The notes under the pieces are model-generated. The model was given only the letters and a program-made list of their open reading frames with translations. It was not told the origin of the DNA and did no database searches. The translations under genes and the position numbers were made by a program. This document shows positions 1-7,558 of a stretch of 48,341 bases of DNA, piece after piece. The DNA comes from Methanobrevibacter sp. Its GTDB lineage: Archaea > Methanobacteriota > Methanobacteria > Methanobacteriales > Methanobacteriaceae. The number at the start of each line of letters is the position of its first letter. Position 1 is the first letter of the stretch. The stretch covers positions 1-48,341 of the forward strand of contig JAFUIW010000066.1 of assembly GCA_017473945.1 (NCBI GenBank), read 5' to 3'.

Positions 1-335
1 AAGATTCCCATTTCCCATCCGTTTGCTTTGTATGCTTCAGCAATTTCTGGCATTAGTTCGAATGCTTTTTCAACGATTTCTTCATTTTTGCTTAAATCTG
101 CTACACCGTAATATCTTAGGAAGTGTTCGCCATCCCATGCAGCAATTTCAACATTTGGATTTGCTTCCATTTGTTTGTATACTGCTTTGAAGGTTCCAAC
201 TCCAAAGTAAATTTTGTCACCGTCCAGTAAGTGGAATCCTAATGGTCTTACTTTTGGTTTGTCTCTGTCTACTGTGGATAAGTAGAACACTTCAGCTTTT
301 GTTAAAATTTCATTAACTTTTTCAATGTTTGACAT
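1..335 (-). CDS. Pyridoxamine 5'-phosphate oxidase-family flavin-binding protein (3' part missing)
   Basis: About 111 residues are visible before the gene runs off the left edge. The product begins MSNIEKVNEILTKAEVFYLS and continues with a TVDRDKPKVRPLGFHLLDGDKIYFG stretch, which is the split-barrel FMN-binding fold of PNPOx-like proteins. Members of this family in anaerobes are usually small FMN-dependent reductases or general stress flavoproteins, and the substrate cannot be told from sequence. The ATG at 335 follows an AGAGGT ribosome-binding site. It is transcribed away from modA, and its upstream region contains a directly repeated 11-mer (395-425) that may be its operator. Confidence 0.8.
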   Translation of the reverse strand, partial: MSNIEKVNEILTKAEVFYLSTVDRDKPKVRPLGFHLLDGDKIYFGVGTFKAVYKQMEANPNVEIAAWDGEHFLRYYGVADLSKNEEIVEKAFELMPEIAEAYKANGWEMGI

Positions 336-731
336 AATAATACCTCTAATTGATATTTAGTTGAACATAATAAATATATTTTTTAAATCATTTCATCGAT
401 ATGAACTCCGTTATATCGATATGAAAATATTTATATATCATTTGTTATAGATTTATAATTACTAATCATGATAATTAAATTATATGTTAAGATTGGTGAT
501 TGAATTTGTAAAAACATTGTTAAATTGAATATAATGCTGTGTGAATATTCAATTAACTGTTATTTTTTAATTACTCTAATATTATCATATAATTGTTGAA
601 TGTGAAAATGATTTAATTTGATACCATTCTGGGGTTGGTTTTGCTTTATGTATGCATCGTTATTACCATTTTTGCAAGAATTTGATTATCTGGTAGTGTT
701 TATTCCTATAAATTAATTCGAGGAGATAATT
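336..731. other. Divergent intergenic region between the flavoprotein gene and modA
   Basis: This 396-bp AT-rich stretch has no convincing gene. It holds the divergent promoters, a pair of 11-bp repeats at 395-425, and the modA ribosome-binding site (GAGGAGAT at 720-727). A 22-codon reading frame starting at 648 has no ribosome-binding site and was not called. The part from about 430 to 700 shows no structure that I can recognise. Confidence 0.6.
395..425. promoter_or_regulatory. Two direct repeats ATCGATATGAA, 20 bp apart
   Basis: The exact 11-mer ATCGATATGAA occurs at 395-405 and again at 415-425, so the copies lie on the same face of the helix, two turns apart. Read on the minus strand, the pair lies just downstream of a TATA-like ATATATAAAT element (about 428-440) and upstream of the flavoprotein ATG at 335. 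That places it where an archaeal repressor would block transcription start. The regulator is unknown. Confidence 0.5.
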
Positions 732-1568
732 ATGAAATCTATGAAAAAATTAATGCTGATTGCAATTTTAGCAGCAATAGTTATTGTTAGTGCAGGTACA
801 GTTTCCGCAGGTTGGTTTGACTTTTTAGGCGGTGACTCTAGTAGCACTGCTAATGCTAATTTAACTGGACAAGAAGTAAACTTGGCTGCTGCTGCTAGTT
901 TAAAAAACGCTTTTGATGAAAAATTAATTCCAATGTTTGAACAAAAATATCCTGGTGTAAAAGTAACACCTACCTATGCTTCAAGTGGGGATTTACAAAC
1001 TCAAATTGAAAATGGTTTGGCTGCTGATGTGTTCATGTCTGCTGCTAATAAGCAAATGAATAAATTAGCTGAAGAAGATTTAGTTGACAATAAAACTAAT
1101 CTCCAATTCTTAGAAAACAAAGTTGTTTTAATTGTTCCTGCTGATTCTAATTCCACTATCAAATCATTCGATGATTTGAAAAATGTAAGTGGTAACATTG
1201 CTATCGGTGATCCTGAATCCGTACCTGCAGGTCAATACGCTAAAGAAGTATTAAACAACACTGGAATCTGGAGTGATGTTGAATCTAAATTATCATTAGG
1301 TACTGATGTAACTGCAGTATTAAACCAAGTAGCACAAGGATCTGCTGAATGTGGTATTGTTTATGCTACAGACGCTAAATCCATGCCGGATAAAGTAAAA
1401 GTTGTTTGTGAAGCTCCGGACAGTGCTTTAAAAACTCCAGTTATTTACCCTGTAGCTGCTCTTAAAAATTCAACTGATTCTGAAGCTACTCAAGCATTCT
1501 TAAGTTTCTTACAAACTAAAGAAGCTAAAGACGTATTTGTTGAATACGGTTTTACTATACATGAATAG
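732..1568 (+). CDS. modA: Molybdate/tungstate ABC transporter, substrate-binding protein ModA
   Basis: The extracellular binding protein captures molybdate or tungstate oxyanions for the ModBC importer, supplying the metal of formylmethanofuran dehydrogenase and similar enzymes. Residues 1-26 form a signal peptide (KK, then a long Leu/Ile/Ala/Val core, then SAG). There is no lipobox cysteine. The mature part has the family motifs AAASLKNAFDE (near 53), YASSGDLQTQIENGLAADVF (near 82) and GDPESVPAGQYA. The 278-aa length is normal. The ATG at 732 follows a strong GAGGAGAT site. It is the first gene of modABC, and a terminator-like hairpin directly follows it, so more binding protein than transporter may be made. 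Confidence 0.95.
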   Translation: MKSMKKLMLIAILAAIVIVSAGTVSAGWFDFLGGDSSSTANANLTGQEVNLAAAASLKNAFDEKLIPMFEQKYPGVKVTPTYASSGDLQTQIENGLAADVFMSAANKQMNKLAEEDLVDNKTNLQFLENKVVLIVPADSNSTIKSFDDLKNVSGNIAIGDPESVPAGQYAKEVLNNTGIWSDVESKLSLGTDVTAVLNQVAQGSAECGIVYATDAKSMPDKVKVVCEAPDSALKTPVIYPVAALKNSTDSEATQAFLSFLQTKEAKDVFVEYGFTIHE

Positions 1569-1603
1569 ATTTTTCTATTCATGAATACTTTTTTTTATTT
1601 TTT
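1560..1603 (+). terminator. Hairpin plus T-tract between modA and modB
   Basis: CATGAATAGA at 1560-1569 pairs perfectly with TCTATTCATG at 1574-1583, leaving a TTTT loop. The modA stop codon lies within the 5' arm. A long T-rich tract follows (about 1588-1603). This looks like an intrinsic terminator or a 3'-end stabilising hairpin between modA and modBC. Confidence 0.6.
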
Positions 1604-1669
1604 TATGATTAAATTTTAATATGACATTGTTCATATGAATAGTATAAGATATTAATAGGAGATAATGAT

Positions 1670-2344
1670 ATGATGGATTGGTCCCCGGTTTTCATTTCAA
1701 TGAAGACAGCAAGCTTGTCAATTTTTATAACTTTTTTTGTTGGTTTAATTGTTGCTTGGGGATTAATTAAGATTAAAAATGATTCAATAAAGATTGTTCT
1801 TGATGGAATTTTCACACTTCCAATAGTCTTGCCCCCAACAGTAGTAGGGTTCTTTTTGTTATATATTTTTGGTGTTAGAGGACCAATTGGTAGTTTTTTC
1901 CTAGATTTTTTCAGTACAAAAATTGCTTTTTCATGGTCTGCAACTGTTATTGCTGCGGTGGTAATGTCTTTTCCTTTGATGTACCGTTCTGCAAGAGGTG
2001 CATTTGAACAGGTGGATTCAAACTTATTGGATGCTGGACGTACTTTAGGGATGTCTGAATGGAAAATTTTCTGGAAAATTTTATTTGCAAATGCACTGCC
2101 TGGTATTATAAGTGGTGGAATTCTTGCATTTGCCAGAGGTTTAGGCGAATTTGGTGCAACAGCAATGCTTGCAGGAAATATTGCAGGACAAACCAGGACT
2201 CTGCCTATGGCAGTTTATTCGGAAGTGGCTGCAGGTAATATGGGAAGCGCATTTGATTATGTAATTGTTATTGTTATCATATCGTTCATAGCTATTTTCA
2301 TCATGGACTTTATTACAATACGTAAAGAAAGGCAATGGAGATAA
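1670..2344 (+). CDS. modB: Molybdate/tungstate ABC transporter permease ModB
   Basis: This is the integral membrane channel subunit of the ModABC importer. The 224-aa protein has about five hydrophobic segments. It carries the EAA-loop that docks on the ATPase (VDSNLLDAGRTLGMSEWKIF, about residues 111-130), followed by the usual FARGLGEFGATAMLAGN segment of ModB/CysT permeases. The ATG at 1670 is 6 nt after AGGAGAT; a second ATG follows at once at 1673. It lies 101 bp after modA, beyond a hairpin, and its end overlaps a spurious upstream start of modC. Confidence 0.93.
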   Translation: MMDWSPVFISMKTASLSIFITFFVGLIVAWGLIKIKNDSIKIVLDGIFTLPIVLPPTVVGFFLLYIFGVRGPIGSFFLDFFSTKIAFSWSATVIAAVVMSFPLMYRSARGAFEQVDSNLLDAGRTLGMSEWKIFWKILFANALPGIISGGILAFARGLGEFGATAMLAGNIAGQTRTLPMAVYSEVAAGNMGSAFDYVIVIVIISFIAIFIMDFITIRKERQWR

Positions 2345-2364
2345 TTGCAGTCGGGAGAATTATT

Positions 2365-3399
2365 ATGAGTAAACTACTTAAAGTGGATATTCAAAAAAAG
2401 CTTAAAGAATTTGACTTGGATGTTAATTTTGAATTAAGAAAAGGTTGTCTGGGTATTCTAGGCCCTTCCGGTTGCGGTAAAAGTATGACATTAAAGTCCA
2501 TTGCTGGCATTGTTGATCCAGATGAGGGCATTGTAAGTTTCAATAACGGTGATGAAACAATCTATTTTGATTCTAGTAAAAAAACTAATTTAAAACCTCA
2601 AAAAAGAAACGTAGGCTATTTATTTCAAAATTATGCATTATTTCCAAATATGACTGTTGAGGAAAATGTTGCAGTGGGATTATCAAAAGATGATGATATG
2701 ACAATTGTCTCTGAAATGATTAAACGTTTTCATCTGAATGGATTGGAAAAAAGATATCCTCGTCAATTATCTGGTGGCCAGCAGCAAAGAGTAGCTTTGG
2801 CTCGTATCTTGGCCTATAGTCCGGATGTAATTTTATTTGATGAGCCGTTCAGTGCAATGGACACCTATTTGAAGGAACAGTTGCGTATTGAACTTGTTAA
2901 TCTACTAAATGATTTTGATGGATTGTCCATATTGGTTACTCATGATCGTGATGAAGCGTTTCAATTTTGTGATGCGCTTCTAGTATTGGATGAGGGTAAA
3001 ATCATTGCTAAAGGAAGTACACACGAATTATTTGAGAATCCAAAAAAGGTTCAGGTTGCAAGACTCACCGGTTGTAAAAATATCTCTAAAATAGAAATTG
3101 TCGATGAATATCATGTTAAAGCCCTAGATTGGGGAATTACGTTAGAAGTATCAGAAAAAATTTCCAGTAATATTACTCATATAGGAATAAGGGCTCATGA
3201 CTTTACTCCTGCTCAAAGTGATGAGGTAAACTCTTTTGACACTATAAATGCAACAAAATTGGAAATGCCTTTTGAATGGGAAATAACTTTGGCAAATGGC
3301 ATATGGTGGAAATTTGAAAAGCCGATTCGAGCTCACGACTTTGAAATCCCACAATTTTTAAAAGTAGACCCAAAAAACATAATTTTACTGGAAGATTAA
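2365..3399 (+). CDS. modC: Molybdate/tungstate ABC transporter ATPase ModC
   Basis: This cytoplasmic ATPase drives oxyanion import. With the start at 2365 the protein is 344 aa. Walker A is GPSGCGKS (33-40), the Q-loop lies in YLFQNYALFP (85-94), the signature is LSGGQQQR (135-142), Walker B is VILFDE (155-160), and the H-loop is VTHDRDEA. The C-terminal ~100 residues would be the TOBE/regulatory region, which is poorly conserved here. An ATG also exists at 2335 inside modB, but a GGGAGAA site stands just before the ATG at 2365 and family proteins start at this point (MSKLLKVDIQ), so I chose 2365. Confidence 0.93.
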   Translation: MSKLLKVDIQKKLKEFDLDVNFELRKGCLGILGPSGCGKSMTLKSIAGIVDPDEGIVSFNNGDETIYFDSSKKTNLKPQKRNVGYLFQNYALFPNMTVEENVAVGLSKDDDMTIVSEMIKRFHLNGLEKRYPRQLSGGQQQRVALARILAYSPDVILFDEPFSAMDTYLKEQLRIELVNLLNDFDGLSILVTHDRDEAFQFCDALLVLDEGKIIAKGSTHELFENPKKVQVARLTGCKNISKIEIVDEYHVKALDWGITLEVSEKISSNITHIGIRAHDFTPAQSDEVNSFDTINATKLEMPFEWEITLANGIWWKFEKPIRAHDFEIPQFLKVDPKNIILLED

Positions 3400-3410
3400 T
3401 TGAATTAATT

Positions 3411-3950
3411 TCAATATTTAAAGCAATCTTTTTGGTGGTTGTCGATGATTCCGATAGCCTCAAGATATGAATAGATGATTGTTGGGCCGACGAATTTCAT
3501 TCCTCTCTTTTTCAAATCTTTAGAAATCTTTTTTGACAAATCGGATTCAGTCAGATATTCTGCCTTTATTATTTTTCCATCAGTAAATCCCCAGATGTAT
3601 TCATCAAAGCTTCCAAACTCCTTTTGAATTTCAATAAATATCTGAGCATTGTTGATTGCAGCCGCAATTTTACCTTTATGGCGTATGATTCCAGCATTTT
3701 CTCTAAGCTCATTAACTTTAATATCCTCGTATTTGGCAACTTTTTCAACATCAAAGTTATCAAATGCCTCTTTGAAGTTTTCACGCTTTTTTAAGATAGT
3801 AATCCATGAAAGACCTGCCTGAAATGATTCCAACACTAAAAATTCGAACAGTTCTCTTTCATCATGTGTTGGAACTCCCCATTCTTCATCATGATATTTC
3901 ACGTAAATTTCTTCCACATCAGTTGCCCAATTGCATCGTTTATTATTCAT
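3411..3950 (-). CDS. tag: DNA-3-methyladenine glycosylase I (Tag)
   Basis: This base-excision repair enzyme removes 3-methyladenine from DNA. The sequence follows E. coli Tag closely: RCNWA, YHDEEWGVP, FQAGLSWITILKKRENF, NAGIIRHKGKI, and KRGMKFVGPTIIYSYLEAIG near the end. The four zinc-ligand positions of Tag are all present (Cys6, His20, His172, Cys176 with this start). An earlier GTG at 3974 is in frame, but a TATA box (3980-3989) sits directly before it, so transcription should begin near the ATG at 3950. The message is then nearly leaderless. It converges with modC, 11 bp apart. Confidence 0.9.
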   Translation of the reverse strand: MNNKRCNWATDVEEIYVKYHDEEWGVPTHDERELFEFLVLESFQAGLSWITILKKRENFKEAFDNFDVEKVAKYEDIKVNELRENAGIIRHKGKIAAAINNAQIFIEIQKEFGSFDEYIWGFTDGKIIKAEYLTESDLSKKISKDLKKRGMKFVGPTIIYSYLEAIGIIDNHQKDCFKY

Positions 3951-3979
3951 AGAAATAATTATTAGATGCTTCACTTAAA

Positions 3980-3989
3980 TATATTTATA
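3980..3989 (-). promoter_or_regulatory. TATA box of the tag gene
   Basis: On the minus strand the sequence CTATAAATATATTTAA occurs about 30 nt before the ATG at 3950. The spacing places the start of transcription only a few bases before the ATG and rules out the in-frame GTG at 3974. Confidence 0.55.
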
Positions 3990-4126
3990 GTTAAAACTTT
4001 TCAACTTTGATTATTTTTTTCAATTAAAATTGATTGAATGAAGATTTGGGCTAAAATCTTGTTTTTAGTTTAAAAATAATCATGTTAAAAACTCATTACA
4101 TGAAAAAAGAATTTTGAGGGAATTAT

Positions 4127-5269
4127 ATGGCTAATTTAGGATTTGGAATGATGAGACTTCCGATTTTGGAGGAAGACAACTTTAAAAGTATAGACTACGA
4201 ACAGGTCAATAGGATGGTAGATGCATTTATGGATGCTGGTTTCAATTATTTTGACACTGCATTCGTTTACCATGAAGGTATTGGTGAAGATGCATTCAAA
4301 AGATGCGTTGTGGACAGATATCCTCGTGAATCATTTAAAATAGCTACTAAACTGCCGTTGTTCGTCATCATTGAAGAGTCACAGCTTGAACCGATATTTG
4401 CCGAGCAGCTTAAAAATTGTGGTGTTGACTATTTTGACTATTATATGCTCCATAATGTAAGCGGATTTACAGAAACCGCATGGAAAAACGTTGATTTGTA
4501 CTCTTTTATCCAAAAGAAAAAGGAAGAAGGCTACATAAAACACATTGGAATATCAACTCACGGCAATGCGGAATTTTTAGAGGAAATATTATTTGAACAT
4601 CCTGAGCTCGAATTCGTATTGCTTCAGATAAACTATCTTGACTGGGATGATGAAGGAATTGAATCCAGAAAATGCTGGGAAGTTGCAAGAAAATACAATA
4701 AGCAAGTAATGGTTATGGAACCTTATAAAGGTGGATTTTTAGCTGATGTTCCTGAACAAGCGGAAAAATTGATGAAGGAACATGACTCTGATAAATCTGT
4801 TGTTTCATGGGCTATGAGATTTGTTGCAAATCTCGATGATATCTGTGTTGTACTAACTGGTGCAAGCAATCTGGAACAGCTTGAAGACAATATTCAGGAA
4901 TTTAAAAATGCAGATCCGTTAAGTGATGATGAATTGAAACTCCTTGAGGATGTTTCAGAAATAATTAACAGTAACATTACTGTTGACTGTACAAAATGCA
5001 GATATTGCGTTGATGCATGTCCTGAAGAAATTGACATTGCAAAGATTTTCGATTTGTATAATAAGGACAGGATGCTAGGTAAGGATGACTGGACACAGTT
5101 TGGTAATGCATATCTTAATTATTCAAGGCTTCCTGATGTTGGAATAGCTTCAGACTGTTCTGAATGTGAATCATGCATTGAGGAATGCCCTCAGCAAATC
5201 AACATTCCTGAAGTTCTAAAGGATGTTGCTAAAGTATTTGAAACTGAAGGTTATGGATTTACAAACTAA
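4127..5269 (+). CDS. Aldo/keto reductase with C-terminal 2[4Fe-4S] ferredoxin domain
   Basis: Residues 1 to about 270 form an aldo/keto reductase barrel (GFGMMRLP at the start, FDTAFVYHEG with the catalytic Asp/Tyr, YMLHNVS, GISTHG, VMEPYKGG). The C-terminal ~100 residues hold two iron-sulfur motifs, CxxCxxCxxxCP from Cys288 and again from Cys344, joined by a helical linker. This fusion is common in anaerobes and implies electron supply through Fe-S clusters as well as or instead of NADPH. The substrate is unknown. A GAGGGAATT site precedes the ATG. It appears to be a single-gene unit. Confidence 0.88.
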   Translation: MANLGFGMMRLPILEEDNFKSIDYEQVNRMVDAFMDAGFNYFDTAFVYHEGIGEDAFKRCVVDRYPRESFKIATKLPLFVIIEESQLEPIFAEQLKNCGVDYFDYYMLHNVSGFTETAWKNVDLYSFIQKKKEEGYIKHIGISTHGNAEFLEEILFEHPELEFVLLQINYLDWDDEGIESRKCWEVARKYNKQVMVMEPYKGGFLADVPEQAEKLMKEHDSDKSVVSWAMRFVANLDDICVVLTGASNLEQLEDNIQEFKNADPLSDDELKLLEDVSEIINSNITVDCTKCRYCVDACPEEIDIAKIFDLYNKDRMLGKDDWTQFGNAYLNYSRLPDVGIASDCSECESCIEECPQQINIPEVLKDVAKVFETEGYGFTN

Positions 5270-5362
5270 TCCATATTTTTATTATTTTTTTTCAAGTTCA
5301 ACCAAATTTTTAATAATAATTAAAAATATAAATATAAATAGTTATTTTATTGAGGATAAATT

Positions 5363-5713
5363 ATGATACCTGGTATGAATAAAAAACAAATGAAACAAAT
5401 GGAAAGACAAATGAAAAAAATGGGCATGAAAATGGAAGAATTGGAAGGTGCCCGTGAAGTCATAATCCGTTTTGATGAAAAAGAATTAGTTATTGATAAT
5501 CCTAGTGTAAGTTTAATGAATGTTATGGGTCAGGAAACCTACCAGATTGAAGGTCAAGCTCGTGAAGTGGAACTTGAATATGAAGTTGAAATTCCTGATG
5601 AAGATATTGAAATGGTGGCTAACAGCGCTAACGTTTCACAAGATGAAGCAAGAGCTGCCCTTGAAGAATGTAAAGGGGATTTAGCTGAAGCTATCATGAA
5701 GTTAAATCAATAG
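5363..5713 (+). CDS. nac: Nascent polypeptide-associated complex protein (NAC)
   Basis: This archaeal NAC is a ribosome-associated homodimeric chaperone that contacts emerging chains. The 116-aa protein has a Met/Lys-rich basic N-terminus (KKQMKQMERQMKKMGMK) that would touch the ribosome. A NAC domain follows (EVIIRFDEKELVIDNPSVSLMNVMGQETYQIEG), then a C-terminal UBA domain (VANSANVSQDEARAALEECKGDLAEAIMKL). A TATA-like run of AAATATAAATATAAATAG lies about 35 nt upstream. The phosphoesterase gene begins 5 bp after its stop, so they are likely cotranscribed. Confidence 0.93.
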   Translation: MIPGMNKKQMKQMERQMKKMGMKMEELEGAREVIIRFDEKELVIDNPSVSLMNVMGQETYQIEGQAREVELEYEVEIPDEDIEMVANSANVSQDEARAALEECKGDLAEAIMKLNQ

Positions 5714-5718
5714 ATAAA

Positions 5719-6462
5719 ATGACAGTTATTGCACACATATCTGATTTACACGTAAGCCGTGCCGATTTCGATGAAGAAGTGTTTATGCAGGCAGTGGCTG
5801 AGATAAATCAACTGCAGCCCGACATGATTATTTTGACTGGGGACATTACCAATAACGGTTATTATGTCGAGTTTGAACAGGCAACAAGATATCTGTCTCT
5901 TTTTGAAGCGCCATTATTTGCAATTCCCGGCAACCATGATTCACGTAATTTGGGATATCAGACATTTGAAGAACTGATAGGTGAAAGAAGCTGGAAATTA
6001 ACTTTAGGTGAAAAGTTTACAGTCATAGGTCTTGACAGCAGTTCCCCTGATGAAAGCAGAGGCCATATTGGAACTCCTCAGCACATGTGGCTTGAACATC
6101 AACTTGATGAATGTGTAATTCAGGAAAATTTCGCAATTGTTGCGCTGCATCATCATGTTATACCTATTCCTCAAACCGGAAGGGAACGCAACGTTTTATC
6201 TGATGCGGGCGATATACTGAAAACCTTAACAACCCATGAGGTGGATTTGGTATTGTCAGGGCATAAGCATGTTCCCAATATCTGGAAAATTAACAATACT
6301 GTTGTTGTTAATGCAGGTTCATTATGCTCCTGTAAATTAAGAGGAAAAAATAAAAATTCTTATAATGTTTATAACATTACTGATAGTGAAATTGAAATAT
6401 TTTTAAATACTGTCGGCGGTGAAAAATTATTGTTTGGAAAATATCCAAGAAATTCGTTATAA
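5719..6462 (+). CDS. Calcineurin-like metallophosphoesterase (CpdA/YfcE-type)
   Basis: The 247-aa cytoplasmic protein shows all metal-binding motifs of the family: SDLHV near residue 8, TGDIT near 41, GNHDSR near 75, LHHHV near 143, and SGHKHVPN near 175. Relatives hydrolyse cyclic nucleotides, phosphodiesters or phosphoproteins, and the substrate here cannot be assigned. It starts 5 bp after nac and lies ahead of the NYN RNase and palm-domain genes. A nucleotide second-messenger role is therefore possible but is only inference. Confidence 0.85.
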   Translation: MTVIAHISDLHVSRADFDEEVFMQAVAEINQLQPDMIILTGDITNNGYYVEFEQATRYLSLFEAPLFAIPGNHDSRNLGYQTFEELIGERSWKLTLGEKFTVIGLDSSSPDESRGHIGTPQHMWLEHQLDECVIQENFAIVALHHHVIPIPQTGRERNVLSDAGDILKTLTTHEVDLVLSGHKHVPNIWKINNTVVVNAGSLCSCKLRGKNKNSYNVYNITDSEIEIFLNTVGGEKLLFGKYPRNSL

Positions 6463-6532
6463 ATTAAAAATTTAAATATTAAAAAAATTAATATACTATA
6501 CTGAAATTAAATTGTATTAGTTAGGTGATATT

Positions 6533-7558
6533 ATGAAAGTTGTCGTTGATGCTTCTAATGTAGCTTATTATGTGAAAAATGAAAATGGTCAACCGCAAAT
6601 GGCTAATATTATTGCTGCTGTTAAAGCATTAGAAGAAGGTGAAGATGAATTTGTCATTATTGCAGATGCTTCACTTCGTCATGATATTGATGATAAACAA
6701 AAGTATTTGAAATTGTTGGAAAGTGAAAACGTTGAAGAAGTTCCAGCAGGAAACGACGCTGATCATTTTATTTTAGATATAGCTACCAATGAAAAAGCTA
6801 AAATATTATCTAATGATAAATTCAGAGATTATGCTGCTGAATTTAGAAATATTTCTTCATTTAGAATTCCATTTGTAATAGAAAATGGCAGATTGACATT
6901 TGGAAAACCGAATAAACCTAAAAAGGATAAGAATATTCTTCAACACATCTGTGAAGAGATTATCAAAGAATTGAACTTTAAAAAATGGGAAATTTATACA
7001 GGTAAAGAAGGATTGGAGATTTCTCCATTAAATATTGCAAAACAGGCCATTATTCGTATCGATAATGAGAATAATGCGGAATCAAAACTTGAAAACATAT
7101 TCTCAAAAATACCTATGTTTAACAAGATTGTAGAAATGGTTGATGATGTTGAAATTGCCGCTCCTTATGTTATTTTCGTATTGGTTCATCCTAAAGATTA
7201 TAAATTGGCTGTAAAAAATGCAGGTAACATTTCAGTAACAATTGCAGACAGGTTAGGTCTTGAGAAAAAACCTTTGATTGCAGTTCGTAATGATTTATTC
7301 ACAAAACCAGGTAACTTTGAACTGAATATACTGCTTGCAGATGAAGTGACTGAAAACGCACCGTATAATATTTTGGTTCGCGTTAGCGCACACGATGAAG
7401 TGTTCATTAAAAGAAATTCAAGAAACATTGCAAGTACCATAGCAGGCAGGCTTGGATCCTGGAAGTTCCCCTTCGTATCAGTCAAACCGGATATGCTTTT
7501 GGAAAAACCAGGTGATTTTGAAATAGTTCTCGAAAAAGGAGATGCGTTTGATGACTAG
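6533..7558 (+). CDS. NYN/Zc3h12a-like (PIN-fold) ribonuclease with a duplicated C-terminal module
   Basis: Residues 1-125 look like the Zc3h12a/Regnase NYN domain: VVVDASNVAYY near the start (first catalytic Asp), NDADHFILDIA (third Asp), and ILSNDKFRDYAAEF. Metal-dependent RNases of this fold cut single-stranded RNA. A middle section (about 130-205) is unassigned. Two tandem copies of a ~65-residue unit follow, aligned at YVIFVLVHPKD...IADRLGLEKKPLIAVRNDLFTKPGNFEL and YNILVRVSAHD...IAGRLGSWKFPFVSVKPDMLLEKPGDFEI. The stop overlaps the start of the next gene, so the two are translationally coupled. Confidence 0.7.
   Translation: MKVVVDASNVAYYVKNENGQPQMANIIAAVKALEEGEDEFVIIADASLRHDIDDKQKYLKLLESENVEEVPAGNDADHFILDIATNEKAKILSNDKFRDYAAEFRNISSFRIPFVIENGRLTFGKPNKPKKDKNILQHICEEIIKELNFKKWEIYTGKEGLEISPLNIAKQAIIRIDNENNAESKLENIFSKIPMFNKIVEMVDDVEIAAPYVIFVLVHPKDYKLAVKNAGNISVTIADRLGLEKKPLIAVRNDLFTKPGNFELNILLADEVTENAPYNILVRVSAHDEVFIKRNSRNIASTIAGRLGSWKFPFVSVKPDMLLEKPGDFEIVLEKGDAFDD

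Noticed and set aside
393-440. ModE-like molybdate operator before modA
   Set aside because: CGTTATATCGATATG slightly resembles a ModE half-site, but it lies 300 bp from modA and nearer the divergent gene; the 11-bp direct repeat explains the pattern better.
648-716. 22-codon reading frame upstream of modA (MYASLLPFLQEF...)
   Set aside because: There is no ribosome-binding site, the peptide has no feature, and AT-rich DNA yields such frames by chance.
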